From Cryptomeria japonica (lineage: Eukaryota; Streptophyta; Pinopsida; Cupressales; Cupressaceae): 64,000 bases of DNA. The notes under the pieces are model-generated. The model had not been told where the DNA came from. It did not search any database and was given only the letters and a program-made list of their open reading frames with translations. The position numbers and the translations under genes are program-made. The stretch is taken from assembly GCF_030272615.1 (NCBI RefSeq), contig NC_081406.1, positions 246,569,218 through 246,633,217 of the forward strand, given 5' to 3'. Positions 46,984 through 59,746 of the stretch are shown piece by piece (positions within the stretch are counted from its first letter, which is position 1; every line of letters starts with the position of its first letter).

Positions 46984-49089
46984 TGATGCTCTACAAAACT
47001 GACAAGTTAGATTAAAACCTGTGGTGTTATAACACACAAAAACAACAAGAAACAGGATTAATGTTAGTGTTATTCAACCAAAGATTAACCTAAGCAGGCA
47101 TATCAAAAGAGATACTAAGATCATGCTAACATATTTAACAAATGAAACAAATATAAGAAGGCATCTCCAAATGTCTCTTAACATGTTCTTAGCTCCTTCT
47201 CCTTTGTTCCTCTCCTCTCCAAGTTCCAAATTAGTGTAGCTTTCAGCAGCTTTTTGCACTATGGATGCTTATGGAGGTTCAAGATTGTAGATGATTACTC
47301 TAAATGCTATGCAAATGTATATAAAAGCTAATATTAGATACTATAATGCTAAAATGATTTATTTTAGACCAAAATAACAATTATATGAGTTGATTATGCT
47401 AAATGTTTGAGAATGCTTGAGGATTTGAAAATGAGGAATGTGAGCTCTATTTATAGGTAAAATGGAGCAATGGATGGTTGAGATTGAGTAATCTCAACAA
47501 GGGTCAAGATTGAATGATTTGAGATCCATGTGAAGGCTTTCAACCCAATCCCAGGATGACAAGTGTCAACATGAGAGAGGTTGAGAGGAGAGGGAAGAAG
47601 CATTAAATGCTTGACATAACCTGAGGGTTAACCTGGGAGGTAAGGTTAAGGTTAGGTTAGAGTTATCCACTGGATAAAGCTTTTATCCAAGGGGTAAACT
47701 CTTGTGCAAGGGTTAAAGGGATAACCATGGTCAAATCAATAAATGCTTGAGGAGACACATGGGTTACATGAGGGTTAAGTTAGGAGTCAAAGTCCTTAAC
47801 CATGGGTGCAAGTGGAATTAACCATTAATGGTCCTGTAAGAGCCGTAAGTGGTTTGGAAGACTTTAGAGGTTAATTTGTTGAACACACAAAGCATTAATT
47901 GTTTTTCAAAGACTTTGGAGTCTTTGAGAAGTGACTCCAATTTTCTTAGGAATGTGACAATATTTAGGGGATGGATTAGGTTAATTAGGAAGGGTTTAGA
48001 AGAATCTAGAAGGGGGTTAGGTTTGCAAGTGGATTTGGTGGGTGAGGAAAAATAAGATTTATATTTAAAATAAATTAATTTATTTCAATAAATGTGTGCA
48101 AGTTGCATTTATAGGAAAATGCAAGTGGGGGGATAAATGATTTAAATAAATGTTTGATTTAATTTATTTAAAAGAGGAATAGGGAATTTAATGAAATAAA
48201 TATGATTTATTCATTTAATGATGGTGTGGTTTACGCATCATTTCAAAGAAAGAAAAATATAGGTGTGAAGAAATGCCCCATAAAATGTTAATTTAATGGG
48301 TGGTATGCCCCCTTGAGAGATGGGCCAAATTTTTTTGAAAAATCGGGCGATCTCTCGAAAAAGAATGAAAATTAGCAAGGTGTTAGAAGAGAAGAAGTTA
48401 GCAATACGGGTGAAGAATGGAAGAAATTGGAGATAAAATAGAGAAATGGGAGGCTCGGGAAGTTCACGAGGACCACGACGGTGAGTGGGAGAAAATTACG
48501 GTTACGGCGAAGAGTTTATATGGGGGGAAAGAGGTGAAAACAGGGTCATTTATTACTGCAACCATAGTGAATTCAGAGCTCTAATAGTGACATTTTGGAG
48601 GAGCGAGCAGTAGTCAGAATTTTGGTACCAATAGCAGAGCACCATCTTGAGTGAGTTCGTCGATTCCAGCGGCCAGAGGACTACAGACCAGCGATACGCA
48701 ATTTTGAAATTTTGAATTTTACGCATTTTTGACATGTTTTTTGCTGAGTCCAAGTTGAGTTAGGACAATAGCGCTGAAACTATGTTTTGGCGTTGTTGTC
48801 CAATTAATTAGCACTTTTGTGCCGCAATGGCACTATTGTCCTGTTGTTTGAGCGCTTTTGAAAAGATGAGTGCTATTGTTTTTGTAGCACTATTGAGGGG
48901 TCGATTGAGCACTTTTGATGTTAAGTAGTGCTATTGCATAGCTGTTGTAGCGCTTTTGTGATTTGAGTGCTTTTGTAGGGTTGATTAAGCACTTTTGTTA
49001 GGGGTTTAGCACTATTGTGTAGAAAGTAGCGCTATTGTTTGCAAGATAGTGTTTTTGTTTAGGAAAATAGATGTCCCAGTTTGTGAACA
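46984..49089 (-). repeat. E 3' LTR (inner border inferred)
   Basis: The outer end TGATGCTCTACAAAACTGAC matches the sequence next to the primer site at 63945, so this border is firm. The inner border is inferred at 49089: plus strand ..GTGAACA followed by AAAATCTCCCGATGCC, i.e. a purine tract on the minus strand, which gives TG..CA ends and a length of 2106 bp. It contains many AGCGCTTTTG/AGCACTATTG units at 48760-49060 and an AT-rich part with ATTTATT motifs. The ORFs inside are short and have no recognised domain. Confidence 0.65.
48760..49060 (+). repeat. AGCGCTTTTG / AGCACTATTG unit array
   Basis: About a dozen irregularly spaced copies of 10-base units of the form AGCRCTWTTG (e.g. gagcgcttttg near 48850, tagcactattg near 48889, agcgcttttg near 48949, agcgctattg near 49028). 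They lie next to the presumed inner LTR border. The same units in reverse complement occur at 63640-63860. Confidence 0.75.
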
Positions 49090-49312
49090 AAAATCTCCCG
49101 ATGCCAATGATGGATGGATAGGGATGTGAAGTGAGAGTTTTTTTGAACCATAGCAGCTTGATGAGACGTAGGTCATTAGGATAAATGCCTGTTGAAGTCT
49201 AGGTGTGCCATGATTGCTTACCTATTGAGACTCAAAGATACTTGATCAAAGTATCTATTGATAGTCTAGGTTTAAACTTAAGAAAGTTTGAAAACAAAAC
49301 AACTGATGATGA

Positions 49313-51356
49313 TTGATTGATGCCTGTGTGCAGGAGGATCTATGCATCTTACAGTTGTGCGAGAGACATCCGGCTACATAGGGGTTATGGGATCGGCTGA
49401 CAGAGGCCGAGATTGATTGTATTGCAACGATTGGGCTGTATGATGTGATGCATTTGCTCATGATTCAGATGAATCACGGTTTGATTATAGCCTTGGCAGA
49501 GTGCTAGCACAGTGAGACCTGTACCTTTCACTTAGCGCAGGGGGAGATAACAGTGACATTGGAGGATGTGTGGCGCATCTTGCATATTCCCATTCGGGGT
49601 GAGTTGGTCACTTATGATAGATCATGGGGGACTCTAGCGGTGCAGAGATTTTTTGATGAGGACGTGTACATTGATGATGACTCCATAGCTTGGGAGGATA
49701 TTGCTTCTTTATACGAGCCATTGCCAGCAGTTTTGTCCGGGATCGTGGGAGGGCTACTGTGTCCTGATAGGGAGTCGCATGGTCTAACCATTGGGTGGGG
49801 ACAGGTTATAGAGCAGACGATGACAAAGGGGACCTGATTTGCTTGGGGACCGTGCATGTTAGCGCACATGTATCAGGAGCTGCATGAGGTAGCATGTCGT
49901 GGGAGAGGCTCTTTGGCAGTGGGAGTGACGTTGCTGCATATTTGGGCATGGGAGAACTTACCGGTGACTCGACTAGTGAGTCTGAGATTTTGGGCAGTAG
50001 ATTAGCCCTATATGTTCATGTACAGCGGCATGATGAGTCAGCCCCACTTGGGGAAGTTAGAGTGGTGGTGGCAGGCGTTAGATGACATGGACATAGTGAT
50101 TTGGAGACACTACATTGAGTGTGAGCCCTGGGAGGATGATGCAGAGGCATTGCCATATGTATTCATGACCTGATTCCTCATTGGACGGACATGCTATGAT
50201 GTAGAGAGACACATGCGGGGCAGGGTGATGAGACAGTTTGGGAGGCAGCAAGGATTGCCGAGGGGATCGGGAGAGTAGGCCAGAGTGGTCCGAGAGAGAT
50301 ATGCATGGGGGCCAATACTTCCTTATGATCAGGCATTGGCAGAGTTCCAGATGCTTCAGGCGAGGCCATGGGATATACGGCCAAGGGTGGTAGATGTAGG
50401 GGTATCGAAGGAGTATACGTAGTATATGGTGGCTCATCTGATTCTGCGGATATCAAATCCAACAGAGCCTATTCCTAATTTTGAGGAGGAGAGGGGACAA
50501 AGACGGAGGAGGGGAGGAGGTTGAGGATTGATGATAGGTGGACGAGGGAGGGGGGATGGTGGTGACGGAGGAGGAGGAGGAGGAGATGGTGGAGGTGGAG
50601 GTGGTGGAGGTGGCGGTGGAGGTGGTAGAGGAGGTGGCTTAGGTGGTCGGGTCCAGCGGAGAGGGAGAGACAGATTGTCGCTGCGGATATCATAGGGACC
50701 GTTGGTGCTGGGGAGGAGTCAGATTAGGTGGCCAAGGTATGGAGAGGGAGATACCGATGGATAGAGGGGAGGGAGCCATTAGAGAGGCACCTATGGAGAC
50801 GGGGGAGGAAGCGATAGGGGGTGGTGATCTTTGGGAGCATATGCTAGCACATTTGCATACTCGATTGACAGCAGCCGAGACACGGGTGGAGGATCTAGAG
50901 GCAGAGGTTGCAGCGAGAGATGTGCAGCTATTTGCATGAGAGTCAGAGCTGACTGTAGTGTTGCAAGAGAGGGATAGTGCAGTGGAGAGATTAGCGGAGC
51001 TGCAGGAGAGAGTTCAGGTTGGAGTAGGAGCACAGGGTCCTACTGGGGAGGTGATGAGATAGTTTGGACGGGCACAGGCGGAGATAGAGTATTGGTGAGG
51101 ATTATATGAGCAGGTGGTGCCAGCTAATCAGCGAGCACTAAGCTATACATAGATGCAGCAGACCAGGTCAGAGCGGTCTTAAAGGATGTAGAGCAGTGGG
51201 GGTGTGGTGGGTCCATGACAAAGAGAGGTGTTAGGTGGTGCAGGAGCTAGTGGGGGTTTGATGGGGCCTCCACATAGAGATAGATCAGATGGTGCAGGGA
51301 CTAGTGGGGGAGCAGGTGGTGATGGTGGTGCAGGATCTAGTCAGAGTGGCATCTGA
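49313..51356 (+). pseudogene. Antisense plant-mobile-domain-like ORF of element E
   Basis: Opposite strand to E's gag-pol, between pol and 3' LTR. Frame open from 49313 with in-frame stops at about 49379, 49499, 49835, 50003, 50168, 50276 and 50420, mostly explainable as CGA or CAG to stop; it shifts frame once in the Gly-rich part near 50640 and ends at 51354. Visible parts: GLWDRLTEAEIDCI, HLAQGEITVTLEDVW, EWWWQALDD, RVMRQFGRQQGLP, which match the layout of plant mobile domain proteins; then a long Gly-rich stretch; then a coiled coil (RVEDLEAEVAARDVQL; ERDSAVERLAELQERV). A possible splice acceptor (tgtgtgcag, 49325-49333) precedes the domain. Function inside the element is unknown; extra antisense ORFs have been described in Tat-group elements. 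Confidence 0.75.
50560..50650 (+). repeat. GGN-repeat tract (Gly-rich, G-quadruplex-prone)
   Basis: Imperfect gga/ggt trinucleotide repeats encoding about 25-30 glycines in the plant-mobile-domain frame. Repeated GG pairs with short loops make quadruplex formation possible on this strand. The frame slips around here. Confidence 0.75.
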
Positions 51357-53885
51357 GAGAGCATTTTTGTATGCATGTATTTATATTTGTTATTTTGGAC
51401 TATGTTTTGGATGGCTCTTGGTAGCCGTTTTTATAGACTTCATTGTACTCTGATACATGAGATGATATATATGAGGAGATCCCATATTTTGATGATATGC
51501 ATTTTGATATGTATGGATGTTATGCAGGATGGTGAGTTTATGAGTTTATGCTTAGATGGATACTTGTATATGTATGCATTTATGAGATGATTCATATATG
51601 CATGTTTTATGATGATTTATGATGTTGGATACTAACATATGAATGCAGGTTTATACATGTGTGCATGTTTTGTTTGATGTATTCCTTTATGTATGTAATG
51701 CCATCATGATGATGTATGCTTATGATGATATAGACAGGATCTTGTGCTTCATGTCGATATAATGACGAGATAATGATATGCAATGATGTTAATGTAATGA
51801 ATGAATGATTTATTTATGGATATGCATCTATATGGTGAAAAATGAATGTATATGTGGATAAACAAATGTAAAGTACAAATGTTTATATAATGATTTCTAA
51901 TGAATGCATACATAAATGAATGTATATGTAAAATGGTATGAACCAATGTTTGAGACAGATGGTTTTTTATGATTCTAAATGCCTAAATATGATGAAGTAA
52001 AATGATAATGTGATGATAATGCAACTTATGGTTAATAACTGCACCTTAATGCAATTAAAAAGGGATAATGAATGCAATTTAAATGAATCCTAAGATGAGT
52101 ATAATAAGACACTAATAATGGATGAATGAATGCACTTTTTTACTAAATGAATAGATAAATGAATGTATGCAATGGTAAATGATAAAGGATAATAAAGGAT
52201 GATAAAATGATAATTGATAACTGACACTAAATGAATGCATAGTAATTGGTTAATACAATCAAGGCCAATTGGTTTATATGAATGAATCTAAACATTATGC
52301 AATGATAAAATGATATAAGAAGACTAATGTTTAATAAATGATAATGAACTATATGCATTTTAAACAACTAAAATGATATGAAATGTACTTGATGCAAAAT
52401 GCAACTAAATGTAATGATGATGATATGATCATGATGAATGCAAGGTGTTTTAGACTTTGCATGATGCATTGATGATGTATCAGAGTACTTGGTCGCGATT
52501 GTATCCAAAAACCAGCTCAATTGTCGCAAAACTGCTCATTTTAACTTTTGTTCACATTTGCATATAAATCATACATATGAATGAGTGAATGGATGGGTGA
52601 TATGCAATGGAATGCAACATATAAACAGATGAGATGAAATGACGATCCATAGTGTTCTATTTTCATCATTGAGCTTTAAAATGTCGTAAGAAAATACAAG
52701 CATCTTGACATAATGATTTAAGATGACCAAAGTATTTCTTACATGGATTTGATATAGCAAGTTAATACAAACAACTTGATATAATGGGTCAAGTTGACCA
52801 AAGTATTGCTTGCAGAACAGACAAGGATCATCTCCGTTCATGCATGACTTGGATCGTCCTCCTTGATCTTGGGCTGATCATATCCTGAGACAAGTTCATA
52901 CTTTAATAAGAGACAAAAACCTTTATCCAAATTGGATGAGGAGGAACCAGAGAAGGAGCATTGTTTTTTGTAAGCAAACAGTATATACATAAAGAATAAA
53001 GACTATGGATCCTTGGTAATGGTTCATGCTCATATGGTCAAGGTATACGCTATAGTTAGCAAGCCATAGTGATCCATGACTGCTTTTGCATAAAATCAGG
53101 TAGCTTAGTGAACTTCCCACGTAGACACCATTAATACATGCCCCATAACTTCATTAGAATAATCTGCAGAAGATACACAAACAAATGCTATAGGAACTTG
53201 ATATATATAAACGAATGAATAACTCATAAATCAACCAAGTATTTGATAGCTTTAAACATAATTTTCTTGTCAAAGAAAACATCATTTTGTCTTTGTTTTT
53301 GTAAGGAAGGATGCATCCTTGTTGAAGACAGTTTGAGTGTTGATGTTGATTGTTTGGTCAATTTTGAGAAGTGGTCTTCGTGCGAGTATTTTTCAATGTT
53401 TGTGTGGTATTTGCTCGGATGAGTATGTACAATGCATTGCCATGTTTTTTTGTTTGATTTTTCGATGTTTTTTGATGTTTTTGGATTTTGTGAGACATTT
53501 TGAATGTTTTTGGATTTTTGCGAGATAGTTTTGAATGTTTTTGGTAATTTGCGAGATAGTTTTGAATGACAAACTTAATGAATCACAAAACAATGTAGAA
53601 TCCACTTCCATCAATAGGTTAACGGTATCGCCCCCAATTTAGACTTTGACTATGAAAAAGCGGGATGCAAGACGCATGAAGCACTTTCTCGATTGCAGAT
53701 AAATAACAAGCCATGGTTTGGATGGATGGATGTGTGTATGAAATGAATGTGATCACAACAAGTCTAAAAGATAATGGAGCCATAGCCTTTACGAGTGGTG
53801 CCTATTTGCCAGGTTTTCACCATCACACTTACCCAAGGTGCCACCGGAGTGGTTGTTCACCGTTTGGATGCATGATTTTTCTTTG
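51357..53885. other. E spacer between antisense ORF and pol, no gene
   Basis: AT-rich, with degenerate ATGAATG/ATGATG-type low-complexity sequence (about 51580-52460). No frame has a recognisable domain. The segment 53330-53600 is T-rich with repeated tttttggattttgcgaga-like units. Possible role as untranslated region for both converging frames is inference. Confidence 0.55.
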
Positions 53886-56800
53886 CTATTTTGATGTTTT
53901 TGTATTTTTCTTCAGGACCTTTATCTGGATGTTTTTGGTGTTTTTGTCGGTATGCATGGGAGCCTGGTGCTCTGTGCAGCTCATGTATAAAACTGTTTGA
54001 GGTGCATGTTGTTGATTGGATCTGCTAGTGGTTCTCCTTTTGAAGTAGCCAACTGATATGCCCCGGAGCCAAATACAGGTGATAATATAAGGACCCAGCC
54101 AATTTGATTCAAACTTTCCTTGATGTTCTCGGTTGGGCTGGTTACGAGGATTTTCTCGAAGAACAAGAATACCTACCTCAAATGTACGAGGTCTAACTCG
54201 ATGATTATAGCTTCTGCTCATGCGTTGCTGATAGGTCTTAAGGTGATTGTATGCAGCTTGTCGCTTCTCATCAAGTAGCTCTAAGTCTTGAAGACGTGAT
54301 ACTCTGTATGCTTCATCATCTATGAGATTGTGTAAGGAAACCCGTAGTGATGGTATCTCGACCTCAATAGGTAAAATAGCTTATGCACCATAGACCAATG
54401 AGTAAGGAGTTGCGCCTATAGGGGTTCGAATGCTAGTTCGATATGCCCGTAGTGTTGGATTCAATTGAACATGCCAATCACGACCGGCATCATTGACTGT
54501 CTTCTTTATGATCCTTAATATGTTCTTGTTTGATGCTTCGGCCTGACCATTGCCTTGTGGGTAATAGGGAGTGGAAAAGCAGTATTGGATGTGAAATTTC
54601 TCACAGAGTTCACGGACATCTTGATTTTTGAAAGGAAGACCATTATTTGTGATGATGGACATGGGTACACCATACCGGCAAATGATGTAATTGAGGATGA
54701 AAGAGGCAATCTGCTTGCCAGTGACTTGGGTAAGTGGAATAGCTTCGATCCACTTTGTGAAATATTTGGTGGTGGTAATAATGAATTTGTGGCCATTGAA
54801 TGAAGATGGATGGATTTTACCCACAAGGTCAAGGCCCCATTAACAAAAAGGCCATAGTGTTATGATTGGTTGCAATTCTTGTGCTGGTGCATGTATCAAG
54901 TCTCCATGAACTTGGCATTTCTTGCACTTTCTGACAAATTAGTAGGAGTCTTTTTCCATTGATGGCCAATAGTATCCAGTGTGCAAGCATTTCTTGGCTA
55001 GTGACGGACCGCTTGCATGAGTTCCACAAATTCCTTCATGTACCTCTTCCAAGGCCTTTGTTATCTCATCATGTTCCAAACATCGAAGGAGAGTACCATC
55101 AAGACTGTGTCGGTATAGGGTTTCAACAATAATGGTATATCGAGCAGTTTGGCAAATCAAGGTTTTACGTTGGTTATTCGATTGGTTAGGAGGAAGGGTG
55201 TGATCGTGGAGGTAGGTGTAGAACTCACCATACCATGGGGATTTGGAACTGATAAGGTGACATATCATCTCAAATTTGGGGATATCATAAGCAGAAATCC
55301 AAAGTTGTTCTACCAAGAACTCGTAGTGTGTTGAATTCTATGGAAGATCTAGGAGAGAGGCGATGGTAGCCATAGCGTCAGTAGCTCGATTCTAATCTCT
55401 TAGTATCTACTCAAAGGTGATAGTAGTAAATGATACCTTTAATTTGTCCACCATTTGTTTGTATGGCATGAGTTTGTCATCCTTGTTCTGATATTCATCT
55501 GTTGCTTGTCGAATGACCAGTTGGGAGTCGCCAAATACTTGTAGTTCTTGTAATTTTCATTGTATGGCTAGCCTAAGTCCTGTGATCAAGGCCTCATACT
55601 CTGCTATGTTGTTGGTGCCTGGGAATGTGAGCCTGTAAGACTTCAGGATGCTATCACCTTGAGGTGTGATAAACATAATGCCCGCCCCCAAGCCATGCCT
55701 AGTGTACGAACCATCAAAGTATAGTTTCCATGGTTGTGCTGTTGTGATCATGAATATCTCTTCATCTGGAAAATTGGAAATGAGAGGATGATCGCCTATA
55801 AGTGGTGCATCGGCCAACTGATCTACAATAGCTTGTCCTTTGATAGCTTTACGGTCCACATACTCGATGTCAAATTCACTGAGAATCGTCACCCATTTGG
55901 CCAAGCGGCCTGTCAATGCTGCTTTACTGAGTAAGTATTTGAGTGGATCAATCTTCACAATGAGTTGTACCTTGTGTGTCAAAAGATAGTGCCTCAGTTT
56001 AGTGGCTGCTAAGATTACTGCTAGGCAAGCTCACTCAATAGGTGTGTAGTTGAGTTCATAGCCAACCAATGTGCAAGAGATGTAGTAAACAACACACTCT
56101 TTCCCTTCTGCATTGTGTTGTGCCAATAGTACACCCAATGTTGTATTTGTTGCTGATATATAGAGTAACGGAGGTAGCAATGGTGTATTCATGAGATAGT
56201 CTTTAAGCATCTGGAATGCTTGCTGGCATCTGGCATCCCACTAAAAGCAGATGTTTTTGTGTAGCAGATGTGTAAAGGGGTGACACTTATCTGCTAGTTG
56301 TGAAATGAATCTTCAGATGGATTAGAGTCATCCTTGTAATGTCCTTAGCTGACTGATGTTCTTTGGTGGTGGCATGTCCATGACTGCTTTGACCTTTGCT
56401 GGGTCGACCTCAATGCCTTTGCTGGAGACAATGTATCCAAGAAGTTTCCCTGAAGTTACTCCAAAGACACATTTCTTTGGGTTGAGTCGAACATGATATT
56501 GTTCTAGTCTATCAAAGATTTTACCTAATATGTCTAGATGACCTTCTCTGGTGAGTGATTTCGCTAGTAAGTTATCAACATAATCCTCCATTATAGTATG
56601 CATCATGTCATGGAAGATGGTGGTCATTGCGCATTGATAGGTTGCTCCTGCATTCTTGAGATTGAAAGGCATTACATTCCAGCAATATGTGCCCCATGGA
56701 CATGTGAAGGTTGTCTTATGTTGATCCTCTGGTGCGATCTTTATCTGATTGTATCCTGAAAAGCCGTCCATGAGAGAAAGCATGGCATGTCCTATTGTTA

Positions 56801-57101
56801 GGTCTACTATGAAGTCGATATTTGGTAGGGGGAAGTCATCTTTAGAACATGCCTTATTCATATCTCTGAAGTCAGTACAAATATGGATGCCCCCATTTGG
56901 TTTGCCAACAGGCACAATATTAGATATCCAATTTGCATAATCAATTGGTCTAATGAAACCAACATCTAGGAGTTTCTTGAGTTCTGCTTTGACTAGTATG
57001 GCAATCTGAGGATGCATCTTACGAAGCTTCTGCTTGACAAGTTTGGCTCCTTCTGCTATGGTGAGGTGATGCATGACTAAATCAGGATCAAGCCCCAACA
57101 C
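53886..57101 (-). pseudogene. E pol pseudogene: RT, RNase H, second RNase H, integrase
   Basis: One minus-strand frame from about 57101 to about 53890, broken only by stops. RT (57101-56328): KLLDVGFIRPIDYANWIS, CTDFRDMNKAC, and the active-site box YVDNLLAKS, where the second Asp is Asn (56571-56573). First RNase H, connecting to about 55830 (GRLAKWVTILSEFDIEY). Second, archaeal-type RNase H at about 55750-55440 with LYFDGS (Asp 55715), NNIAEYEAL (Glu about 55600) and VFGDSQLV. Integrase: zinc region HEGICGTH and CKKCQVHG (55110-54890), core GLDLVG, then IITNNG where TDNG is expected (54645-54647), then GQAEASNKN. A C-terminal part to about 53890 includes NWLGPYII. Dual RNase H is a known mark of Tat-group gypsy elements. 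Confidence 0.88.
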
Positions 57102-57253
57102 GTCTGCATATGACCATCCAAAGTTGATCTAACGCTTTTGAAAGAACTCTACAAATTTAGGTTGTTCCTCTGGAGTTAGAAGAGATGCCAGATGTATGTG
57201 GTGAGGAGTTTCAGGAGTCCCCACGTTGTATTCTTTTGTTTCCTCGATGAGAA

Positions 57254-59746
57254 TCATTGATCGTCCTGTTGTGTACTAGCAGGGAGAATGTCAAACCTTT
57301 CATCTGCAAGTGCCTCAGAGAGGTTTTCACCATTGGATACACTCTTTCTTTTTACTTTTGTTGGATCAAACAGTGCAACAGTGTGGTTTTCACTGGAAGA
57401 TCCATGTTTTATTGTTATATTTTTGCAACTGAAAGGTTTGGCATCCGCCCCAAAGTATGTTGCACTATTAAGTTCTATGGCGAATCCAGCTTTGTGATCC
57501 CCACTTGGTATGTTATCCTGTAGTTCCAAAAAGTCAATGATTGCCTCATCATTTTGGAAATGATCAAGACATGGGGGATTAGGTTGGTTCCATTCGATGA
57601 TTTTGGGATGGATAATGGGCATTACTTCATCGATTAGGTTAAGTTTGTTAGATGCATCAGTGAGGGTTAAGACATTGTGGTTAAGGTCGTTGATGGTACT
57701 CTCCCTATCAGAATCAGGCATAGGATGTGACGTAGGGTCTGTGGAAGAAGTTTCTAGCTCAGGAACCCAAGAGGTCTTTATCTGTGCTTCTCCATAAACA
57801 GGGATGTCTTTGCGAGGTGGAGGTAGTGATGTGTCTTCCTCATCTGAAGTATTAAGCTGGATGGAATCAAATTCCCATTCATGTGAGTCAGTCTTTGAGT
57901 TACTTTTCAATATCCAATTACTATACCATACTGGGATGTCCTTTGAGTTAAACACTACAGGTGTGATCGGTTGATGTACCTTTGTAGATGAAAGGATCGG
58001 TGATGCAGGAAGGATGATGGGAACCAATGAATCCGATATGGGGAGTATCGATAGTGTTGACTCTGCTACTTTTGCTGGAACTGCTGGTGTCGTAGATACT
58101 ATTGTGGGTTCTGATACAGTTGCTGCCTCTAATGGTGCTATTGATGTTATGGCTGCTGCTAGTGGGATTGTTGGTTTGTTTGGTGGGATGATTGGCGTTG
58201 TAGATGATTGTGTTGGGATTTTTAGCCTCAATGGAGCAGTAGTGATGGTGTTTGATGTTGCTTTGATAATCAAAGGTGTCCTCTTTGTAATAGGCTAATA
58301 TAGTGGTTTGCTGGGTTTTCCTTTGAATCTAAGCTTAGGAAGGATCTCCTTTTGAAAGCCTAAGCCTGTATTATCCTTGGGCTTTAATTCTAGCAGCAGC
58401 GGTTCATGTCATCCTTGTTTGCAAGGTCACAAAGCACTCTGACCATCATAACCCATTCTTTGCATAATGAGAAGGCCTTTGCCATACTGATCCATGGAAA
58501 GTGTAGCCGGTGGCATATCGGTGGTGATGGGATCTTTATAGATCCATTCCGCTAAGTCCTCATCTTTGGTTTCTTCTTCTTGACTCTTTTCAAGGATGAA
58601 AGGCATCAAAGGACATGCTGGCTTGATCAGTGGTTGTTGAAGTAACTACTGAGGTTTGCCATGTGTTTTAGGAGAAGTGGGCATTCGTCCCACACAAAAG
58701 AGTTGACTCAAATTGTATTCCCCAGGACCTTCCTCTGTTATTTTCATCTTAAGCTTTTCTTTCTTGGGTATAGTGGTGTTTGAACTGGCAAGAGAGGATG
58801 GACTTATGTATGATGTGGAGGAGATGACTTCTCTATTGTTAGGAATGGTAATCTTTGGTTGATGACTGATATTATGACAATATGCAAAGGGATTTGCATC
58901 GCCCAGGATTGTGATCTCTACACCATTATGTGGGAACTTGATACACTGATGGTATGTGGATGGAACGGCTTGCATGTCGTGTATCCAAGGTCTTCCTAAA
59001 TATAGATTGTATGGCAGAGGAAGGTCCATAACTTGACAAATGATGTGTTTCACCACAGGACCCACTCGGATTGGTAGTACCACAGCTCCTATGGATGAAC
59101 GCTCTGCATCGTCATAGGCTTTGATTGTGATCTTCTTGCGAGGATCCACTGATTTTATTGCATATCCCAAAGCTATGACCAACTACAGTGTACAAATATT
59201 CAGGCCAGCCCCATTATCAATCAAGACTCGCTTGATCCTATGCTGGTTGATAAATCCTTCAATGTGTAGGGAAGCGTTATGAGGTTGTTGGAAGGAAGAG
59301 TTGTCACTTTCAGAAAAAGTGAGACAAGGTGATGACTTTAGACTTCCAACCATGGCTTGGAATTGATCTGTATTTAGGTTTGCAGGGACTGACACCTCTT
59401 GGAGAGCTTGATCCAAAATGGTTTTATGAGATGGAGATAGGCGCAATAGCTCTAAGATAGATATCAGTGCGGGCGTTTTGTCGAACTGTTCCACAAGGTT
59501 ATACTGCTTTGGGATAGATGGGGTGCCTTGTGGAGCTACTTTTATGGTAATTTTGTCGTGGCGTGTAACAACATTGCAAGTGGAGCTGGGATTTTTTATA
59601 GTTATAGTTGCAATTTGTTCACTGGCATTGTATAGGTGATTCACAGTATAATTATACGCGGCTTGCATATAATCGGTGGTATCTGTGTTTCTCCCTGAAG
59701 TAGAAGGACCTCGTTGATCTTGTGATGGAAGTGGATTCTTAAACAT
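57254..59746 (-). pseudogene. E protease and linker, pseudogene
   Basis: Single minus-strand frame with stops. An upstream region of about 187 codons ends in the aspartic protease box VLIDNGAGLNICTL near 59210 (Asp-Asn-Gly variant of the DSG box common in plant gypsy elements), a TAG at 59183, then VIALGYAI and LYLGRPWIHDM. A Pro/Thr/Ser-rich linker of about 340 codons follows (58273-57254) with no domain. A one-base shift separates it from RT at about 57100-57250. Confidence 0.85.

Noticed and set aside
49894-50085. 63-codon frame starting at 49894 (+)
   Set aside because: Out of frame with the plant-mobile-domain frame that runs through the same bases with clear domain features.
51580-52460. 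ATGAATG/ATGATG-rich stretch as a satellite
   Set aside because: No fixed period or unit; low-complexity AT-rich sequence without tandem structure.
57257-58298. Plus-strand open frames over E's linker (e.g. 58014-58298)
   Set aside because: Complement of the Thr/Pro/Ala-rich linker, which gives open but low-information frames on the other strand.
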